Below are positions 34,537 through 42,197 of a DNA stretch of 64,000 nucleotides, one piece after another. Position 1 is the stretch's first letter. Each line of letters starts with the position of its first letter. The stretch covers positions 124,001-188,000 of the forward strand of contig WRDF01000002.1 in NCBI GenBank assembly GCA_009783565.1. The letters run 5' to 3'. The stretch comes from Rikenellaceae bacterium (GTDB taxonomy: Bacteria; Bacteroidota; Bacteroidia; Bacteroidales; Rikenellaceae). The position numbers and the translations under genes were made by a program. The notes under the pieces were generated by a model, which worked only from the letters and a program-made list of their open reading frames with translations, was not told where the DNA came from and did not search any database.

Positions 34537-35267
34537 ATTCGTGATTTTTCTATTTTAGTCCTTTCGGCTATTATATCTTTCACAAATTCAGGCAATTCAA
34601 TGTCGTTTCTTTCGGCAATCAGTTTTATTGCATCATAATATTTGACTTCTTCGCCCGACCATTGTAAATCCATACGCCTCATCTCTTTGCCCGCTATATG
34701 AATGTAATTTTCAGGTACTCCCCAATAGCATGATAGGCAGATTTTAAAATCTTTATCTTCACGCCAATTATCACAATGTTCACACGACCATGATTTTGCG
34801 CGGTTGCAAGAACTGCAAAGCAACATGAAGTCAGATATTTTCCGCTCGGAATAAACATCTCCGCCAATTTGATATGGAATTCTATGGTCAATTTGCAAAT
34901 AACGGTCTTCAAATATTGCATTACAGATAGAGCAATGTCCGTCAAACCGTTCGCAGAGTTGCTTTTTGAATTCTTTAGAAAAAGCTACTCTTCCTTCGAC
35001 TCTGCTTTTTTGTAGTTGATTCAAATCGCCAAATCGATATGCCGCGATAGATTTTCCCGCCTTGGATTTCGTCTTAAACGTTTCGAGTGGTATGCCCGAT
35101 TCTCTTACGTCTCTTGCTGCTCTTGGCGGATGACTATAACCGTATATTGTTTCCAAATCTTCGGTTGTGATAAAACCATGCTTAATTATATGTTCAATAA
35201 CGATCTTTGCACGTTTATTCGTGATCGATGCTATTTGTTCGAGAAATTCTTTGGGGTATTTAAGCAT
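34533..35267 (-). CDS. HNH endonuclease, probable type II restriction enzyme
   Basis: A 244-residue protein. The N-terminal ~90 residues look like a DNA-binding region (TTEDLETIYGYSHPPRAARDVR). The HNH-type zinc nuclease core is CSICNAIFEDRYLQIDHRIPYQIGG ... LLCSSCNRAKSW, with a further CEHCDNW ... CLSC zinc pair. The gene overlaps the adenine methylase by 8 nt and fabG by 4 nt. AT-rich. With the methylase it forms a type II R-M pair; the site is unknown. Confidence 0.8.
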   Translation of the reverse strand: MLKYPKEFLEQIASITNKRAKIVIEHIIKHGFITTEDLETIYGYSHPPRAARDVRESGIPLETFKTKSKAGKSIAAYRFGDLNQLQKSRVEGRVAFSKEFKKQLCERFDGHCSICNAIFEDRYLQIDHRIPYQIGGDVYSERKISDFMLLCSSCNRAKSWSCEHCDNWREDKDFKICLSCYWGVPENYIHIAGKEMRRMDLQWSGEEVKYYDAIKLIAERNDIELPEFVKDIIAERTKIEKSRI

Positions 35268-36171
35268 AAGCTTCGAATAATTGTGTTTGTAGCGGATTTC
35301 TCGTTGAATGAGGTAAGGAAATATCTATTTTTTGGAGCAGTGCCGGCGACAAATAAATTGCTTCAAATGTGTATTCCTTTCTATTAAGAAGAGTTGCTTG
35401 TGTAGAGCGTCCTGCGTTTACTTCTATCTTTGTTAAAGTTAATTCTTCGGGCAATGGACGACCATAAGTTTTATTTTCTGTTCGGCCATCAAAACTTAAA
35501 ATAAAAGGTATGTTTTTTTTGTTGAGATAATAAAGAGATGCGGTAAAATCATCAAAATTAACAGTTCCTGCATAATTAAATCCACCGTTTACACCTGTGC
35601 CCTGATAAGGAGGGTCCATATAAATCAGATCATGCTCCGTCGCCTTATCCAAAATATCAGAATAACCTGTGGAGTATAATGTTGTTTTATTTTTTAACAA
35701 ATGTGATACGCGCAAAATATCCTCTCTCATCATCTGAGGATTTCGCCCCAATCTACGTTTGTCGGGACTTTGATTAAATTCACCCGCAGCATTATATCTA
35801 ACAGCGGCTTTTACGCATTTAGCCAACAAGAATAAAAGATATTCAGGCTGTTTTGTCTCGTTAAATCTGTCGCGAATGGAGTAATAGTACTCTTCCTCAT
35901 TTCCTATTTGCCCATTCCATATGTCATAATATTTTTTTATGATTTGAGTCGGAGCATTAATAATTTCATCCCATAAAGCTATAAGCGGCTGGTTAATATC
36001 ATTAATAATGTATTCATCGGTTTTATAATAAAACGCCGATGCAATGGATATTGCGGCAGAACCTGCAAAAGGTTCTATTAAACGATGAAATTCTCTCGGG
36101 AAATATCGCAGAATCTGATCTGCCAAATTTCGCTTACTGCCTTGGTATGGTATAGGATGAGGTAACTTCAT
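35260..36171 (-). CDS. D12-class N6-adenine DNA methyltransferase
   Basis: About 303 residues. The alpha-class order is clear: a SAM-binding PYQGSKRNLADQI and EPFAGSAAIS at the N-terminus, then DLIYMDPPYQGTG carrying the DPPY catalytic motif. It methylates adenine N6 like Dam. Start at ATG 36171 (MKLPHPIPYQGSKR); an in-frame start at 36195 would add eight residues. AT-rich; partner of the overlapping HNH nuclease. Confidence 0.88.
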   Translation of the reverse strand: MKLPHPIPYQGSKRNLADQILRYFPREFHRLIEPFAGSAAISIASAFYYKTDEYIINDINQPLIALWDEIINAPTQIIKKYYDIWNGQIGNEEEYYYSIRDRFNETKQPEYLLFLLAKCVKAAVRYNAAGEFNQSPDKRRLGRNPQMMREDILRVSHLLKNKTTLYSTGYSDILDKATEHDLIYMDPPYQGTGVNGGFNYAGTVNFDDFTASLYYLNKKNIPFILSFDGRTENKTYGRPLPEELTLTKIEVNAGRSTQATLLNRKEYTFEAIYLSPALLQKIDISLPHSTRNPLQTQLFEAYA

Positions 36172-36217
36172 GTCATTGTTAACTTTATAAAACAAAGATA
36201 CTGTTTTTTAACGATGT

Positions 36218-36628
36218 TCAAAATCTCCCTGCGTTCATTAATTTCGCTTCTCCTTCGATGACCACGCGACCGTCGGCGGCATCTTCCAGCGTGCAGCGCA
36301 CTGTGCCGCGATGCTTCTCTGCGTTCACTTCGGCAATCTCGAAACGCGCTACATAATCGCGCTCGACGAACACCGGCGCACGGAACGACATGCTCTGATA
36401 CATGTAGATAGTCCCCTCTCCCGGCCACGTCGTGCCGAAAACTTTCGAGAATACCGCCCCTGCCAGAAAACCGTGTACGATGGGACGACCGAACGGCGTG
36501 GTGGCCGCATACTCCGCGTCGATATGTATGGGGTTGTTGTCGCCCGAAATCTCGGCGAACCGGTTCACGTTCTCCTGCATAAAGCGCACAGTTTCGGTGT
36601 AAGTGTCGCCCGTTGTCAGTTTTTTCAT
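36218..36628 (-). CDS. MaoC-like (R)-specific enoyl-CoA hydratase
   Basis: A 136-residue hot-dog-fold hydratase. The catalytic segment FAEISGDNNPIHIDAEYAATTPFGRPIVHG carries Asp and His of the R-hydratase motif. It hydrates trans-2-enoyl thioesters to (R)-3-hydroxyacyl forms, the substrates or products of FabG/PhaB-type SDRs. On the minus strand the order is maoC, methylase, HNH nuclease, fabG. Confidence 0.88.
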   Translation of the reverse strand: MKKLTTGDTYTETVRFMQENVNRFAEISGDNNPIHIDAEYAATTPFGRPIVHGFLAGAVFSKVFGTTWPGEGTIYMYQSMSFRAPVFVERDYVARFEIAEVNAEKHRGTVRCTLEDAADGRVVIEGEAKLMNAGRF

Positions 36629-36669
36629 ATTGTGTTAGGTTTAAGAATTATTAGTACTAACTCTGTTGT

Positions 36670-36697
36670 CCGGCAGTCTGGGAAACGTGCGTGTGCG
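36670..36697 (-). repeat. Palindrome-hairpin repeat downstream of the histidine kinase
   Basis: On the minus strand an alternating tract, CGCACACGCACGT (36697-36685), is followed by TTCCCAGACTGCCGG. This is the usual order relative to the upstream gene, the kinase at 36803-37750. Confidence 0.65.
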
Positions 36698-36768
36698 GCA
36701 CGCAGCCAGCGTAGGGTTGTACGAGCATCGCGAGTGGCGACCCTACGCCGCCGGTGGCTGCGGGTCGC

Positions 36769-36792
36769 GGGCTTTCGTTAATACGAAAGCCC
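36769..36792. terminator. Hairpin just after the histidine kinase stop
   Basis: A 9-bp stem, GGGCTTTCG / CGAAAGCCC (36769-36777, 36784-36792), with loop TTAATA. It lies 11 nt beyond the kinase stop on the minus strand. No T run follows, so its function as a terminator is uncertain. Confidence 0.35.
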
Positions 36793-36802
36793 CTGCCGAA
36801 CA

Positions 36803-37750
36803 CTATCTCGGAGTTGCCGTAGCGACCGTTATCGCGGCTTTCATCCCGCTGCCGGGCGTGCTGCTGATGTCGCACTCGCCTTTGAGCGAGCCGATGCGTG
36901 AGGCGATGTTCGACAGCCCCATCCCTACGTCCATCATCGCATCGCGGTTGAAGCCGCGCCCGTCGTCGGCGTAGGCGAGCGCCAGAGCGTTGTCGGCGTA
37001 TGTGAGCGCAATGTTTATGCGCCGCCCGCCGGAATGTTTCAGGCTGTTGTTCACAAGTTCGCACACCACACGGTAAAGAATGACCTCGATGTCGGTGTCG
37101 AACCGCTCGTCGCGCAGGTTGGTCTGAAAGTCGATTTCCATGCCGCCGGGCGGAATTTTGCCGATAAAGTTCGCAATCCCTTTCGCCAGCCCGAAGTCGT
37201 TGAGGATGTGCGGACTGAGGTTATTTGAAATCTCACGCAGTGAACGTATGGCCTCTTCGATGACATGTGCCGTGTTGTCCATGATCTCACGGTTCGCCGC
37301 GCTCAGTCCGTCTTTCTTCAATGCCGAAAGCGACATGCGCGCCGAGCTGAGCAACGGCCCGAGTCCGTCGTGCAGTTCTTTCGAGAAACGCATCCGCTCG
37401 CGTTCCTCAGTGCGCAGAACGGTGTTCAGAATGCGCCGTCCGGAGAGCGTGCGCTGATGGTCGCGCTGGTCCTGATAGTTGAAGATTTTCAACACATAGA
37501 ACATTCCCATCGCGAAGCATAACGATGTGATCACCCCCAGCCACACGAAAAAATATGGGCCTACGCGCATATCGAACGCCCGCGTGATCTCTACGTACTC
37601 GCCCAGCCTCAGTGCCGACATCAGCATAAGGGCGATGGAAAACGCGATCCATGAGAAGTTGAACTTCGTGCGCCGCGTCATGCCGATGGCGATGATCGTC
37701 GCCGCCAATTGCAGCACGATCGAAATTATAAGAAGAATTTTAAGTACCAT
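36803..37750 (-). CDS. Sensor histidine kinase, NarX/HisKA_3 type
   Basis: A 315-residue kinase with three or four N-terminal TM helices (to about residue 90) and no periplasmic sensor domain. The dimerisation helix has EERERMRFSKELHDGLGP with the phospho-accepting His in ELHDG. The ATPase domain shows ELVNNSLKHS (N box), ADDGRGF (G1) and VGMGLSNI (G2). Kinases of this kind pair with NarL/LuxR regulators; none is adjacent, so it is an orphan here. It starts 5 nt after the TPR-like gene, so co-transcribed. Confidence 0.9.
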   Translation of the reverse strand: MVLKILLIISIVLQLAATIIAIGMTRRTKFNFSWIAFSIALMLMSALRLGEYVEITRAFDMRVGPYFFVWLGVITSLCFAMGMFYVLKIFNYQDQRDHQRTLSGRRILNTVLRTEERERMRFSKELHDGLGPLLSSARMSLSALKKDGLSAANREIMDNTAHVIEEAIRSLREISNNLSPHILNDFGLAKGIANFIGKIPPGGMEIDFQTNLRDERFDTDIEVILYRVVCELVNNSLKHSGGRRINIALTYADNALALAYADDGRGFNRDAMMDVGMGLSNIASRIGSLKGECDISSTPGSGMKAAITVATATPR

Positions 37751-37754
37751 GATC

Positions 37755-38435
37755 TTATATGTTTTTTAACGCCTCTATGAATCCCGGAAACTGCGCCCAG
37801 AGGTGTTCGGTTTGCAGCCACAGTTGCCGTACCAGCGTCTCGCGCGACGGGCGGCCGCTGTCCACATCACGCAGATAGGCCTCGTCGGCTGGATGCTCTT
37901 CGGCGGTGAACTCACGCATATAGACGGCGGGCAGACCGTCTTTCGGCAATTCGCCCGTTCGCCGGAACGTGCTCCATGCTACAAGCAGAGGTTTATCTAT
38001 CGACCGCTCGTCGATGTCGTGCATCGCTTCGTCGAAAAGCTCCCATTCTTCGAGTGCGATATATGCGTACGCAAGCCGTCGCGTAGCCTCGAACCGGTCT
38101 TCGGGATCGAGTTCGAGCAGCGTTTCGAGCATCGCGGCGCACATCTCGAAATCACCCGCCAAGAAATGATCGATCGCCGAATCGTGCAGCAGCGTCATCG
38201 CGTCGCGCGTGTCAGCATCAGCCGTGTCGAGTTCCACCGTCTCCGAGTCGGGGAGCAGTTCCATAAATTGCTGAACGGCCTCGAAGCGCGTGTTACATGC
38301 TCCGACGATGTCGCCGTCGGCTTCCTGCCGCCGCGATTTGTCGAGCGCACGGCCGAAATCGCATGTTATGCCCTTTGTGCCATACGCCACTTTGTATGTA
38401 TTTTCGGCCGTCGGCCGCAGCTGTGCTTTTCGCAT
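37755..38435 (-). CDS. TPR-like helical protein, function unknown
   Basis: About 226 residues from MRKAQLRPTAENTYK. The middle (about 75-175) is helical with repeat-like pairs such as AAMLETLLELDPEDRFEATRRLAYAYIALEEWELF, resembling tetratricopeptide repeats. Very acidic; no signal peptide. In-frame start at 38498 was rejected because it would abut the tRNA-Thr promoter region and adds a lysine- and threonine-rich leader. Co-oriented with the kinase directly downstream. Confidence 0.7.
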   Translation of the reverse strand: MRKAQLRPTAENTYKVAYGTKGITCDFGRALDKSRRQEADGDIVGACNTRFEAVQQFMELLPDSETVELDTADADTRDAMTLLHDSAIDHFLAGDFEMCAAMLETLLELDPEDRFEATRRLAYAYIALEEWELFDEAMHDIDERSIDKPLLVAWSTFRRTGELPKDGLPAVYMREFTAEEHPADEAYLRDVDSGRPSRETLVRQLWLQTEHLWAQFPGFIEALKNI

Positions 38436-38520
38436 TATTTTGTTAAAATTGGTATCTACAAAAATATGTTTTTTTGTTGGACTTTCGATAATATTCACGA
38501 TATTTGCACCCGCCGTTATC

Positions 38521-38593
38521 GCCGCAATAGCTCAGTCGGTAGAGCGCTTCACTCGTAATGAAGAGGTCGCCGGTTCAAGTCCGGCTTGCGGCT
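38521..38593 (+). tRNA. tRNA-Thr (CGU anticodon)
   Basis: A 73-nt cloverleaf: acceptor GCCGCAA / TTGCGGC with discriminator T, anticodon stem TTCA-type pair around loop CTCGTAA (CGT anticodon), and a normal T-arm GCCGG-TTCAAGT-CCGGC. CCA is not encoded. An ORF6N-domain gene follows closely. Confidence 0.95.
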
Positions 38594-38671
38594 CGAACAA
38601 AACAGATTCGCTCACCTTATTGCAATTATCGTAATTGCTATCTAAAATGCCCCCATGCCTGATTTCGAGCT

Positions 38672-39256
38672 ATGAACTTACAGGTAATACAGAGCAAGAT
38701 CTACGAGATTCGGGGGCAACGCGTGATGTTGGACTTCGATCTGGCCGAATTGTATCAGGTAGAAACCCGTGCGCTCAAACAGGCGGTGCGGCGTAATATC
38801 GAGCGATTTCCCGATGATTTTTTGTTTCGGTTATCACGAAGCGAGGCTAACTATCTGATAAACATAGGGGTATCACAAAATGTGATACCCTCCGATTACA
38901 ACATAAGCTCGTCGGAAATGTTCGCTTTTACAGAACAAGGCGTATCCATGTTGTCTTCGATCCTTCGCAGCCCCGTTGCCGTACAGACGAGTATAACCAT
39001 AATGCGTGCATTTGTTGTTATGCGGGATTACATTCTCTCGACCCGACAGATCACGGCTGAGTTGGAGGTTATGCGCGAGAAGATTCTGCGTTTGGAGCGT
39101 GCCGACGAGGACAATATTGAGGCGATCAACGATCTGTCGGAGGATATGCGCAAGGACATCGACATAATCTATACTGCCATCGGCGAGCTGTCGGCTCGAC
39201 CACCGTTGCTCGAAAAAGACCGCAAGCGGATAGGGTTCAAACGAGGTGATGAATAA
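38672..39256 (+). CDS. ORF6N domain protein
   Basis: A 194-residue protein. The N-terminal ORF6N DNA-binding domain reads QSKIYEIRGQRVMLDFDLAELYQVETRALKQAVRRN with FPDDFLFRLS, the KilA-N-associated fold common on phages and mobile elements. A coiled C-terminal half follows. It lies 79 nt after tRNA-Thr, a classical integration site, but no integrase or direct repeat is visible, so it may be a domesticated remnant. Confidence 0.88.
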   Translation: MNLQVIQSKIYEIRGQRVMLDFDLAELYQVETRALKQAVRRNIERFPDDFLFRLSRSEANYLINIGVSQNVIPSDYNISSSEMFAFTEQGVSMLSSILRSPVAVQTSITIMRAFVVMRDYILSTRQITAELEVMREKILRLERADEDNIEAINDLSEDMRKDIDIIYTAIGELSARPPLLEKDRKRIGFKRGDE

Positions 39257-39277
39257 GGTTGTTTAAGCAGAAATATT

Positions 39278-40300
39278 ATGGGACTTTTCGATATTTTCAA
39301 AAAACGGCGCGACGAGGAGCTGCGACAAGCCCCCGAGCAGGAGCGCGAACAGATCGAACGCAAAGAGACACAGGAACTTAGCGCGGGATTGGAGAAGACC
39401 AAAGAGGGAATCTTCGGCAAGTTGGCGCGCGCCGTAGCGGGCAAGTCGCGGGTGGACGACGAGGTGCTGGACAGTCTCGAAGAAGTGCTCATAACGTCGG
39501 ACGTAGGGGTGGAAACTACCGTGAAGATCATCGGGCGCATTGAGGCGCGCGTGGCACGGGATAAGTATATGAATTCCACTGAGTTGCAGGCGATTCTGCG
39601 CGAAGAAATCGCACGACTTCTGCTCGAATCGGACGGGAGTTCCGGTGACGGCGAAACGTTCGGGCTGGGCGCGCGTGCGGAGGAGCAAAAACCATATGTC
39701 GTGATGGTTGTGGGAGTGAACGGCGTGGGCAAAACTACTACTATCGGCAAACTTGCCGCGCAGTTGCGTAAGGCGGGCAAGCGGGTTTACATAGGCGCGG
39801 CGGACACGTTCCGTGCGGCGGCGATAGACCAGCTTGCTGTATGGGCCGACCGTGCCGGAGCGACGATCGTGCGGCAACAGATGGGCAGCGATCCGGCGTC
39901 GGTGGCGTTCGACACGCTGCGCTCGGCTGTCGCGAACGATGCCGACGTGGTGCTGATCGACACCGCCGGGCGGTTGCACAACAAGGTTGGGTTGATGAAC
40001 GAGCTGACCAAAATCCGCAACGTGATGGCGAAAGTCATTCCCGACGCGCCGCACGAGGTTATGCTTGTTCTGGACGGCAGTACCGGCCAGAATGCTTTCG
40101 AACAGGCGCGGCAATTTACTCAGGCCACGCAGGTCAATTCGCTGGCTATCACCAAGTTGGATGGCACGGCGAAGGGTGGCGTGGTGATCGGTATCAGCGA
40201 CCAACTCCAAATCCCCGTGCGCTATATCGGCATCGGTGAGGGCATAGATCAGCTCCGTATCTTCGACCGCCGCGAGTTTGTCGATGCGCTGTTCGGGTAA
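39278..40300 (+). CDS. ftsY: Signal recognition particle receptor FtsY
   Basis: A 340-residue SRP GTPase. The charged N-terminal region is short, followed by the N domain and the G domain: VVGVNGVGKTTTIGKLA (G1), DTFRAAAIDQL (the SRP insertion), DTAGRLHNK (G3), TKLDGTAKGG (G4) and the closing FVDALF. It docks SRP-ribosome complexes at the membrane. The stop TAA is the first part of a CACGCG repeat. Confidence 0.96.
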   Translation: MGLFDIFKKRRDEELRQAPEQEREQIERKETQELSAGLEKTKEGIFGKLARAVAGKSRVDDEVLDSLEEVLITSDVGVETTVKIIGRIEARVARDKYMNSTELQAILREEIARLLLESDGSSGDGETFGLGARAEEQKPYVVMVVGVNGVGKTTTIGKLAAQLRKAGKRVYIGAADTFRAAAIDQLAVWADRAGATIVRQQMGSDPASVAFDTLRSAVANDADVVLIDTAGRLHNKVGLMNELTKIRNVMAKVIPDAPHEVMLVLDGSTGQNAFEQARQFTQATQVNSLAITKLDGTAKGGVVIGISDQLQIPVRYIGIGEGIDQLRIFDRREFVDALFG

Positions 40301-40429
40301 CACGCGCGTCCAGATTTGTCATTCCGAGCGAGGCACGTAGTGCGACGAGGAATCTATCGCGAGTTTATAAATTCAAAGACAGGCTAACGATAGATTCCTC
40401 GTCGCACTACGTGCCTCGCTAGGAATGAC
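40300..40429. repeat. CACGCG tract plus long family B palindrome after ftsY
   Basis: ACACGCGCGT begins on the last base of the ftsY stop. 40318-40429 is a long imperfect palindrome. The arms GTCATTCCGAGCGAGGCACG and CGTGCCTCGCTAGGAATGAC pair over most of their length, continuing through TAGTGCGACGAGGAATCTATCG and its complement. Confidence 0.8.
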
Positions 40430-40517
40430 GATTACTTACAAAAAAGCCTACCCCTTTATATAATATCCCGCCACGTTTTTCGTTAGAGACAGATAAGGCA
40501 ACTACCCCGAACTGTCG

Positions 40518-41594
40518 ATGACACATAATAAATGCGATAAGCCTCATCTGCTGTTGATGCGCCTCTCGACGATGGGAGACGTGGCTATGTTAGCACCCGT
40601 TGTAAAAGCACTGCGCGAGGCAGAGCCGGAGTTACGTATCACGGTTATGACACGGCCGTTTTACCGTCCGTTTTTTCGCGATGTAGCGGGGAGTGTTGAG
40701 TTCTTGGATGCCGATTTCGACGGGAGGCATAGAGGGCTTGTCGGGCTATATCGCCTGCGTAACGATATGGATGCAGTGGGTGTGACGCATGTGGTAGATC
40801 TTCATGATACGCTGCGAACGCGAATTTTGGGCCGGATGCTGCGGTCGCGAGGAAAGAAAGTAGCGAAGATCGATGCCGGACGCAATGAAAAGCGTGAACT
40901 GACGCGCAAATTCCGCAAGCGCCTGCAACAGCTGCGTCCTACGATAGAGAGGTATACCGATGCGGTGCGCGAACTTGGATTCCGGCTTGCCGACCTCACG
41001 CCACCTGCAAAGCCGGCGCGCCCGTTGCCGCCGCAGATATCCGACATCACGGGGACGAAAAAAGGTGTGTGGGTGGGCGTATCGCCGTTTGCGCGCTACA
41101 ATGGCAAGATTTACCCGACCGGCGCGACCAATGACGTGATCGCTGCACTCGCTGCACGGTACGAACGCGTTTTCGTTTTTGGCGGCGGCGCGTATGAAAA
41201 AGATTTTGCCGAACACATGGAACGGCTTCACGCAGGGGTGGTTTCGGTGATCGGGCGCATCAGGCTCGATGCCGAGCTCGACCTGATCGCCAACCTCGAT
41301 GCGATGGTTTCGATGGACTCGTCGGCAATGCACATGGCCTCGCTCGTGGGCGTGCCTGTGGTTTCGGTGTGGGGCGCGACGCATCCTTACGCGGGGTCTT
41401 ATGGTTTCGGACAGGACGCGGCGAACGCCGTGCAACTCGAAATGCACTGCCGCCCGTGCTCGACGCTCGGCGAGCGTGCATGTATGCACCGCGATTATCG
41501 CTGTCTTACGGAGATCGCGCCGGAGACGATAGTGGAGCGGGTGGCGAAGATTTGTGAGAAACCGAAAAACAAAAATAAAAGTAATCCTAAATAG
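40518..41594 (+). CDS. Glycosyltransferase family 9 (heptosyltransferase-like)
   Basis: A 358-residue GT-B enzyme of the LPS heptosyltransferase family. LLMRLSTMGDVAMLAPVVKAL is the family's N-terminal motif, and the nucleotide-sugar site includes DAMVSMDSSAMHMASLVGVPVVSVWGATHP. It transfers a sugar, commonly heptose, during LPS or surface glycan assembly at the inner membrane. It stands alone before the ferredoxin. Confidence 0.88.
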   Translation: MTHNKCDKPHLLLMRLSTMGDVAMLAPVVKALREAEPELRITVMTRPFYRPFFRDVAGSVEFLDADFDGRHRGLVGLYRLRNDMDAVGVTHVVDLHDTLRTRILGRMLRSRGKKVAKIDAGRNEKRELTRKFRKRLQQLRPTIERYTDAVRELGFRLADLTPPAKPARPLPPQISDITGTKKGVWVGVSPFARYNGKIYPTGATNDVIAALAARYERVFVFGGGAYEKDFAEHMERLHAGVVSVIGRIRLDAELDLIANLDAMVSMDSSAMHMASLVGVPVVSVWGATHPYAGSYGFGQDAANAVQLEMHCRPCSTLGERACMHRDYRCLTEIAPETIVERVAKICEKPKNKNKSNPK

Positions 41595-41604
41595 GTCATA
41601 AAAT

Positions 41605-41635
41605 TTTGGAATTACAAATATCGGTCATACCTTTG
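41605..41635 (+). promoter_or_regulatory. Consensus promoter of the ferredoxin gene
   Basis: TTTG (41605-41608), exactly 19 nt, then TACCTTTG (41628-41635). It is the best match to the Bacteroidetes consensus in the window, 31 nt before the ATG, and fits a highly expressed gene. Confidence 0.85.
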
Positions 41636-41666
41636 TGGTCGTAAAACATCTATTAAATCTGAAAAA

Positions 41667-41834
41667 ATGGCTTACAAAATTACAGACGCTTGCATTGCTT
41701 GCGGCAGTTGCGTGGACGAGTGTCCGGTCGAGGCTATCTCGGCAGGTGATATTTATGTTATCGACGAGGCAACTTGTATCGATTGCGGTTCGTGCGTAGA
41801 CGTTTGCCCGACCGAAGCTATCGTAGCAGAATAA
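41667..41834 (+). CDS. Small 2[4Fe-4S] ferredoxin
   Basis: A 55-residue clostridial-type ferredoxin. It has two CxxCxxCxxxCP motifs, CIACGSCVDECP (about 9-20) and CIDCGSCVDVCP (about 37-48), each holding one [4Fe-4S] cluster. It carries low-potential electrons, and with an Rnf complex encoded 8 kb away it is a candidate Rnf partner, as well as serving pyruvate:ferredoxin oxidoreductase. Own promoter and terminator. Confidence 0.95.
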   Translation: MAYKITDACIACGSCVDECPVEAISAGDIYVIDEATCIDCGSCVDVCPTEAIVAE

Positions 41835-41861
41835 GGGGAAGCGCTCGTAAGGAGCATGAGC

Positions 41862-41899
41862 AAGCGCCGCCTTCCGACAAGGAAGAGCGGCGCTTTTTT
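41862..41899 (+). terminator. Intrinsic terminator after the ferredoxin
   Basis: AAGCGCCGCCTTCC pairs with GGAAGAGCGGCGCTT (one bulged base), loop GACAA, followed by six T. Confidence 0.88.
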
Positions 41900-41925
41900 G
41901 AATTATTCTTTATCGGGTGTTTTGA

Positions 41926-42177
41926 TTACTGTTTCTCCTTTTCCGATTCCTCTGATCTTTTTGCCTCGTCATCAAATTTTATTAATTTATTGCGCTTAAC
42001 TACTATTGCATGCGCAATAAATAGGAAATTGAAAAGCAAAGACATTCTTAGAATAAAAGGTATCACTTCCGGATTGCTCCCATATATAAGCCAGGACACA
42101 ATAAAAGCATAAGGAAGAATCAATATAAGAACAACTGTTAGAAGTTGTTTTTGGAACCTTTTCTTTTCCATAATCAT
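41926..42177 (-). CDS. Small membrane protein with two TM helices, unknown function
   Basis: An 83-residue protein. Two hydrophobic helices (about 12-32 and 40-60) are joined by GSNPEVIPFILRM, with a basic N-terminus and a charged C-terminal tail (FDDEAKRSEESEKEKQ). It starts 20 nt after the glycine-zipper lipoprotein on the same strand, so the two are likely to be one unit. The arrangement resembles an effector and its small membrane partner, but no immunity-protein family is recognised. Confidence 0.62.
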   Translation of the reverse strand: MIMEKKRFQKQLLTVVLILILPYAFIVSWLIYGSNPEVIPFILRMSLLFNFLFIAHAIVVKRNKLIKFDDEAKRSEESEKEKQ

Positions 42178-42197
42178 CCGATTTTAATCGTTAATAT

